From CAYWMD01 sp964458575 (GTDB lineage Bacteria > Verrucomicrobiota > Verrucomicrobiia > Limisphaerales > JADLHS01), in contig CAYWMD010000050.1 in the NCBI GenBank assembly GCA_964458575.1, positions 1-51,658 of the forward strand: a stretch of DNA of 51,658 bases. Direction: 5' to 3'. The position numbers and the translations under genes are program-made. Shown piece by piece: positions 47,832-51,658 of the stretch (positions are counted from its first letter, which is position 1; each line of letters starts with the position of its first letter). Under the pieces are notes generated by a model. That model saw only the letters and a program-made list of their open reading frames with translations. It did not search any database and had not been told where the DNA came from.

Positions 47832-49178
47832 TCAGGTTTCCCTGACTGGCGAGGTGTCGGCAGCGACGCGTCGAGTGATCCTCAAACGGGCCACGCGTGT
47901 TCCCGCCATTTCCTCCACGCGCAATTCGCAGTTGCCGATGCTTAACGTGTCGCCCGCCTTGGGAAACCCGCCCAGCCGCTGCGTTACCCAGCCGCTCGTG
48001 GTGCTGATGCCTTCCGCGTGCAAAGGTTCGCCGATGAACTCCCCGAGTTCGTGCAACGGCAGCGCGCCGGAAACCTCCCAGGCGGTTTCGCTCGCCCGCA
48101 CGAGCAGCGGCTTCTCCTGATCGAACTCGTCCTGAATCTGGCCCACGAGTTCCTCCAGTATGTTCTCCAAGGTGACCAGCCCGACCGTGCCGCCGTATTC
48201 GTCCACGACGAAGGCGAGGTGTAATTTCCGTTCCAGCAGCAGTTGCAGCAGTTTTTCGAGCCGGGCCGTCTCGGGGACGTAAACCAGCTTGCGGGCCGCC
48301 GGCAACAGGTCCGCGCCCGTGCGGGCCTTGAGGCGCATGGCGTAAAGGTCCTTGATGTGAACGACACCCAGGGTTTTATCGAGATCACCCCCTTCGCACA
48401 GCGGCAAACGTGAATAGCGGGTCTTCTCGGCCACATCGAGGCATTCGGCGATGCTGGACTCGGTGTCGAACGCCGCGATTTCCTGGCGCGGACGCATCAC
48501 GTCGCGCACAATCCGGCTGCGCAGTTCGAGCGCGTTCAACAGGATGTGCCGGCCCAAGGCTGAGCCGCCGGCTCGCTGCTGCGCCGTCGCCAGCAGCAAG
48601 CGAAGCTCCTCCTCGGAATGCGCGTGTTCGCCTTCCGCGACCGGCTCCATGCCAACCTGCCGGAGCAGCCATTGCGAAAAGGAGTTGAGGACCACGACAA
48701 AGGGATACGAGAGCCGGTAAAACCAAAGCATCGGGTAGGCGATCCACAAGGTCGTGGGCAGCGGCTTCTGGATCGCCAGCCATTTGGGCGCCTGTTCGCC
48801 CGCGCTGATGTGCAGGAAGGTGATGGCCGAGAAACCGATCGCAAACGCCAGCACGTGCCGGACTTCGGGAGACTCGATGTTCAACCAGCCGAACACCGGT
48901 TCGAGCAACGTCTTAAACACCGGTTCGCCAATCCAGCCCAGCCCCAGGCTTGCCAGGGTAATGCCCAACTGCGCGGCGCTGAGAAAAGCGTCGAGCCGGT
49001 GCAAAATGTACCGCGCCACCGCCGCCCGTCGGTGTCCCTGCCGGATGTGCGGCAGCAATTGCGTATCGCGAATCTTGACCAGCGCGAATTCCGCCGCGAC
49101 GAAGAAGCCATTGAGCCCCACCAGCACGGCCACGGCGGTGAGTTTCAGGACGATCACGATGACGGTGTTCCAGTCCAT
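47832..49178 (-). CDS. CNNM/CorC-type transporter or hemolysin-like protein, copy 1
   Basis: This 448-residue protein has the full family layout: a CNNM (DUF21) membrane domain with four helices (about 1-190, including GLNGFFVAAEFALVKIRD), a pair of CBS domains (about 215-345, with VRDVMRPRQEI and VDEYGGTVGLVTLENILEELVG) and a C-terminal CorC_HlyC domain (VSGALPLHELGEFIG, GWVTQRLGGFPKAGD). Homologues are linked to Mg2+ efflux or cobalt resistance; older hemolysin naming is misleading. Its ATG lies 1 nt after the stop of the next upstream gene, so the two are one operon. Confidence 0.93.
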   Translation of the reverse strand: MDWNTVIVIVLKLTAVAVLVGLNGFFVAAEFALVKIRDTQLLPHIRQGHRRAAVARYILHRLDAFLSAAQLGITLASLGLGWIGEPVFKTLLEPVFGWLNIESPEVRHVLAFAIGFSAITFLHISAGEQAPKWLAIQKPLPTTLWIAYPMLWFYRLSYPFVVVLNSFSQWLLRQVGMEPVAEGEHAHSEEELRLLLATAQQRAGGSALGRHILLNALELRSRIVRDVMRPRQEIAAFDTESSIAECLDVAEKTRYSRLPLCEGGDLDKTLGVVHIKDLYAMRLKARTGADLLPAARKLVYVPETARLEKLLQLLLERKLHLAFVVDEYGGTVGLVTLENILEELVGQIQDEFDQEKPLLVRASETAWEVSGALPLHELGEFIGEPLHAEGISTTSGWVTQRLGGFPKAGDTLSIGNCELRVEEMAGTRVARLRITRRVAADTSPVRET

Positions 49179-49179
49179 G

Positions 49180-50169
49180 TCACAATTTCACGTCGCCAAA
49201 AATCACCTTGAGAATGTCCTCCAGGCTCACGATGCCGACCTCGCGCTGGTCGCGTCCCACCACGACCGCCAGCCGCTGGCCGCTGCGTTGCATCCGGCGC
49301 AAGGCCACTTCGAGACGCTGGTCTTCCTCGAGATACAGGGCCGGGGTCACGTGTTCGGCGACGCGTTTGGTTGTGTCGCGATCCGGTTGGAATAGGAGCT
49401 TGCTGACGCTGAGCAGACCGACGATGCGTTCCTGGCCGTCGCGCGCTTCCCAAACCGGCAGGCGTGTCAGGCCGCGTTCGCGCCCGAGCTGGAGCGCTTC
49501 GCTCGTGGGCGTTTGCGCGGTGACAGTCACCGCTTCGGACAGCGGCTTGGCGATTTGCCCCACGGTGAGGTTTTGCAGATCGAGAACGCGGCTGATCATC
49601 GCGCGCTCCTCCGAGCTGAAGGCCTGCGCCGATTCCGCCATCACCTGCCGCAATTCTTCGCGGTTGCCAAAGAGGTGGCCGGAAAAGGCCTTGCCGCCGG
49701 TCCAATGCAACAGCAAAGCGGAAACGTGCTCGACCAGGGCCACGAGTGGGCGCAGAGCGAAGTGCACCAGCCGGAACGGTCGCGCCGCCTGCATGCACAG
49801 CCGATTCGGATACGACCGGAACAGCATCTTCGGCAGCAGGTCAAACAGCGCGTAGAAGAGGAACACAATGGCGGCAAACACCATCGCGAACCACCACCAT
49901 CGGCCGGCAAAACTCTCGTGCAACGTGGCCACCACCCAGCCGAGCACGACGAAATTGACGAGGGTATTGCCGACCAGAATGGTCCAGAGAAAGTTCTCGG
50001 GATTTTGCAGAAAACCGTGCAGCAATCTGGCCGACGCCCGTCCGGCGCGCATTTGCTGCCGGACGCGCAGCCGGCTCAACGCAAACACGCCCGCCTCCAT
50101 GCCTGAGAGCAGGAACGAAAGCCCCAGACAAAGCGGAATGACGAGCCAGGCTAGGAATTGCGTAAGCAT
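49180..50169 (-). CDS. CNNM/CBS protein lacking the CorC domain, copy 2
   Basis: This 329-residue protein has the CNNM membrane domain (LSGMEAGVFALSRLRVRQQM near the start, then LVGNTLVNFVVLGWVV) and two CBS domains (VGQIAKPLSEAVTV; VGIVSLEDILKVIFG), and then ends. The C-terminal CorC_HlyC domain present in both neighbours is missing and the membrane part has a more divergent sequence. It could act as a partner subunit of copy 1, whose start lies next to its stop. The upstream gap to copy 3 holds a heptamer repeat hairpin. Confidence 0.9.
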   Translation of the reverse strand: MLTQFLAWLVIPLCLGLSFLLSGMEAGVFALSRLRVRQQMRAGRASARLLHGFLQNPENFLWTILVGNTLVNFVVLGWVVATLHESFAGRWWWFAMVFAAIVFLFYALFDLLPKMLFRSYPNRLCMQAARPFRLVHFALRPLVALVEHVSALLLHWTGGKAFSGHLFGNREELRQVMAESAQAFSSEERAMISRVLDLQNLTVGQIAKPLSEAVTVTAQTPTSEALQLGRERGLTRLPVWEARDGQERIVGLLSVSKLLFQPDRDTTKRVAEHVTPALYLEEDQRLEVALRRMQRSGQRLAVVVGRDQREVGIVSLEDILKVIFGDVKL

Positions 50170-50183
50170 ACGGGTCGCCTGAC

Positions 50184-50280
50184 ACTTTGAACCTTGAACT
50201 TTGAATTTTGAACTTTGAACAAAGCGGCCGGCTGCAGCCCGTTCAAAGTTCGAGGTTCGAGGTTCAAAGTTCGAAGTTCT
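50184..50280. repeat. Heptamer tandem repeats in two inverted arms
   Basis: The left arm (50184-50220) reads CTTTGAA, CCTTGAA, CTTTGAA, TTTTGAA, CTTTGAA. After a 20-nt GC-rich centre with CGGCCGGCTGCAG, the right arm (50241-50280) reads GTTCAAA, GTTCGAG, GTTCGAG, GTTCAAA, GTTCGAA. The arms are complementary over about 35 nt with mismatches. It fills the gap between two CNNM genes. Confidence 0.85.
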
Positions 50281-50292
50281 GTTTTCATGTTT

Positions 50293-51525
50293 TCATTTCG
50301 TCTGTTCGACTGACAATTCCCTAACCCGCCGCTCGTCCGCCACGTGCGCCGTGAGTTTCAACCCGCGAAACGTTGCGGTTTCGCCGCGGCCGGGCACGAC
50401 GCCGACCAGGTGCGTGAGCAACCCGCCCATCGTTTCGACCTCGGGCACTTCGCCCAACGACGGATATTCGCGCCGGAAATCGTCCAGGCGCATCGTGCCA
50501 TTCACCCGCCAACGGCCCGCGCCCAGCTTTTCCATGACAAACCCATCCGCCTCCAGTTCGCCGCCGATTTTGCCGACCAGTTCACTGAGAATGTCCTCGA
50601 GGGTGACGAGCCCGGCCGTGCCGCCGAATTCGTCCAGCACCATCGCCATGCCGCGCTGCTGGCGTTGGAGGCTCTTGAGCAGTTGCAGCAAGTTCATCGT
50701 CTCCGGCACGAAGGACGGAAATTCGATGGCGTCCGCCAGATCCATGTGCGGATCGTGCAACAGCGCCCGGGTGTTCAGGATGCCGACGATGGTGTCGGGC
50801 GTTTCGTCGTAAAGGGGCAGGCGCCGATGTTTGAACTTGCGGGCGGCCTCGATCATTTCCTCCACGGACAAATCGTCCGAGATGCACGCCATGCGGGCGC
50901 GCGGCTTCATCACGTCCCGGGCCGTCCGTTGGTCGAGACTGATGATTTGCAGGATGATTTCCTTCTCGGCTTCGGCGAGCGTGCCCTGCTGGGTGGCGAG
51001 TTCGAGCAATTCCTGATAATCCGCGTCGGTCAGCGCGGTCTGGGGTTTGATGGATTGGGGGACGATGATTTTGAGGATGGCCTCGTTCAACTTCTGCGCC
51101 AGCCAGCGGAAGGGCAGGGCGAGCTTTTCAAAAAGCAACAAGCTGGCCGCCACGCGCAACGCCCAGAGTTCGGGCCGGCGCACCGCGAGAGTTTTGGGCA
51201 GGACTTCGCCGCCGATCAGAATCAACACGAGCAACAGGACCACGGTGACCGCAGTGGGCCACCGGCCGTTGAGCGCCATCCAGAGCGCGACCGCGAGCAT
51301 GGCGGCGTTGGCGAACGTGTTGCCGAGGACCATGGCGGCCAGCAGGTCGCGCGGATGGTCCAGCAGCCGGGCGACCGCGACTCCGTGCCGGGGATGGCGT
51401 TCCGCGAGCTGGCGCACCTGCCATTTGCCGAGGGAAAAGAGCGCCGTCTCCGCCAGCGCGAAGAAGAAACTCGCGCCTGCGAAAATCAAGACCGCGAAGA
51501 CCGCCATCAACGGCGCCGTTTCCAT
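50293..51525 (-). CDS. CNNM/CorC-type transporter or hemolysin-like protein, copy 3
   Basis: This 410-residue protein has the complete layout: CNNM domain (FFFALAETALFSLGKWQVRQ, LGNTFANAAMLAVAL and LLLVLILIGGEVLPKTLAVR, each quoted in part), CBS pair (ARDVMKPRARMA; LDEFGGTAGLVTLEDILSELVG) and CorC_HlyC domain (VNGTMRLDDFRREYP, TMGGLLTHLVG). The frame is open 20 codons upstream, but the ATG at 51525 starts directly with the first membrane helix. It probably leads the three-gene set; cation specificity is not determinable from sequence. Confidence 0.92.
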   Translation of the reverse strand: METAPLMAVFAVLIFAGASFFFALAETALFSLGKWQVRQLAERHPRHGVAVARLLDHPRDLLAAMVLGNTFANAAMLAVALWMALNGRWPTAVTVVLLLVLILIGGEVLPKTLAVRRPELWALRVAASLLLFEKLALPFRWLAQKLNEAILKIIVPQSIKPQTALTDADYQELLELATQQGTLAEAEKEIILQIISLDQRTARDVMKPRARMACISDDLSVEEMIEAARKFKHRRLPLYDETPDTIVGILNTRALLHDPHMDLADAIEFPSFVPETMNLLQLLKSLQRQQRGMAMVLDEFGGTAGLVTLEDILSELVGKIGGELEADGFVMEKLGAGRWRVNGTMRLDDFRREYPSLGEVPEVETMGGLLTHLVGVVPGRGETATFRGLKLTAHVADERRVRELSVEQTK

Positions 51526-51658
51526 GCGCGCAGCATAAGGGTAGCGGGATAGGGGAAAAAGCCGAAAGTGCCGGCGCGTTCGCACAATCCGCTTGAGATG
51601 AGACAGGACTATCCCCAGTTTTTGCGGGAGAGATTCTGTAAGTGACGCGAGCGGAGCT
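51526..51658. other. Window end upstream of the CNNM gene set
   Basis: These 133 bases hold no recognisable gene. They should contain at least part of the promoter for the leftward CNNM genes, but no convincing -35/-10 pair was found. Confidence 0.4.

Noticed and set aside
50184..50280. Short periodic repeats as a CRISPR array
   Set aside because: Units are 7 nt with no spacers and no cas genes are nearby.
50344..51552. 402-codon plus-strand frame opposite the third CNNM gene
   Set aside because: Composition of a complementary-strand shadow; the minus strand has intact CNNM, CBS and CorC domains.

Overview
The window reads as a chromosomal segment of a high-GC Verrucomicrobiota bacterium, most likely from the Pedosphaera/Limisphaera side of the phylum. 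This assignment is inferred from gene content only: a Planctomycetes-Verrucomicrobia (PV) type microcompartment locus, a verrucomicrobial-style dcw (division and cell wall) cluster that includes a LysM protein, a giant secreted protein built of verrucomicrobial beta-modules, and a DUF1080 lipoprotein. No rRNA, tRNA, CRISPR array, prophage or transposase was seen.

Layout. (1) 1-6071, plus strand: the 3' part of a microcompartment operon. It holds acetate kinase (5' end outside the window), one hexameric shell protein, three pentameric vertex proteins, a CoA-acylating aldehyde dehydrogenase, a class II sugar-phosphate aldolase and an unassigned TIM-barrel-like protein. Both enzymes carry N-terminal tails that look like encapsulation peptides, and the last protein has a C-terminal tail of similar build. 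The set fits fucose/rhamnose breakdown through lactaldehyde. (2) 6079-8720, minus: an AlgX/AlgJ-like plus AlgI-like polysaccharide O-acetylation pair. (3) 9065-18327: citrate synthase, a soluble receiver-histidine kinase, a YggT-like membrane protein, succinyl-CoA synthetase sucC and sucD separated by two small genes, a cell-wall amidase and a cobalamin adenosyltransferase. (4) 18375-20194, minus: a RibD-C-like reductase and queA. (5) 20358-37199, plus: the dcw cluster, ordered mraZ, an unknown gene, rsmH, ftsL, ftsI, murF, mraY, a LysM gene, ftsW, murG, murB, ddl, ftsQ, ftsA, ftsZ. A promoter and 10-bp-spaced MraZ boxes lie at its head; murE, murD and murC are missing. (6) 37240-44701, minus: a 2171-residue secreted protein and a DUF1080 lipoprotein. 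(7) 44903-51525: a DUF167 protein, a cation-exchanger-like protein, a small unknown protein, a CruF-like carotenoid protein and three tandem CNNM/CorC-type proteins.

Most interesting signals: the dcw-encoded FtsZ has lost its usual T1, T6 and T7 loop residues while keeping the tubulin signature and the C-terminal FtsA-binding peptide; two related hairpins with compensatory base changes lie between ftsL and ftsI; the giant protein starts with a metalloprotease-like domain whose metal and catalytic residues are all replaced; and short (6-8 nt) degenerate tandem repeats, often as two inverted arms, recur in intergenic gaps with a different unit each time.
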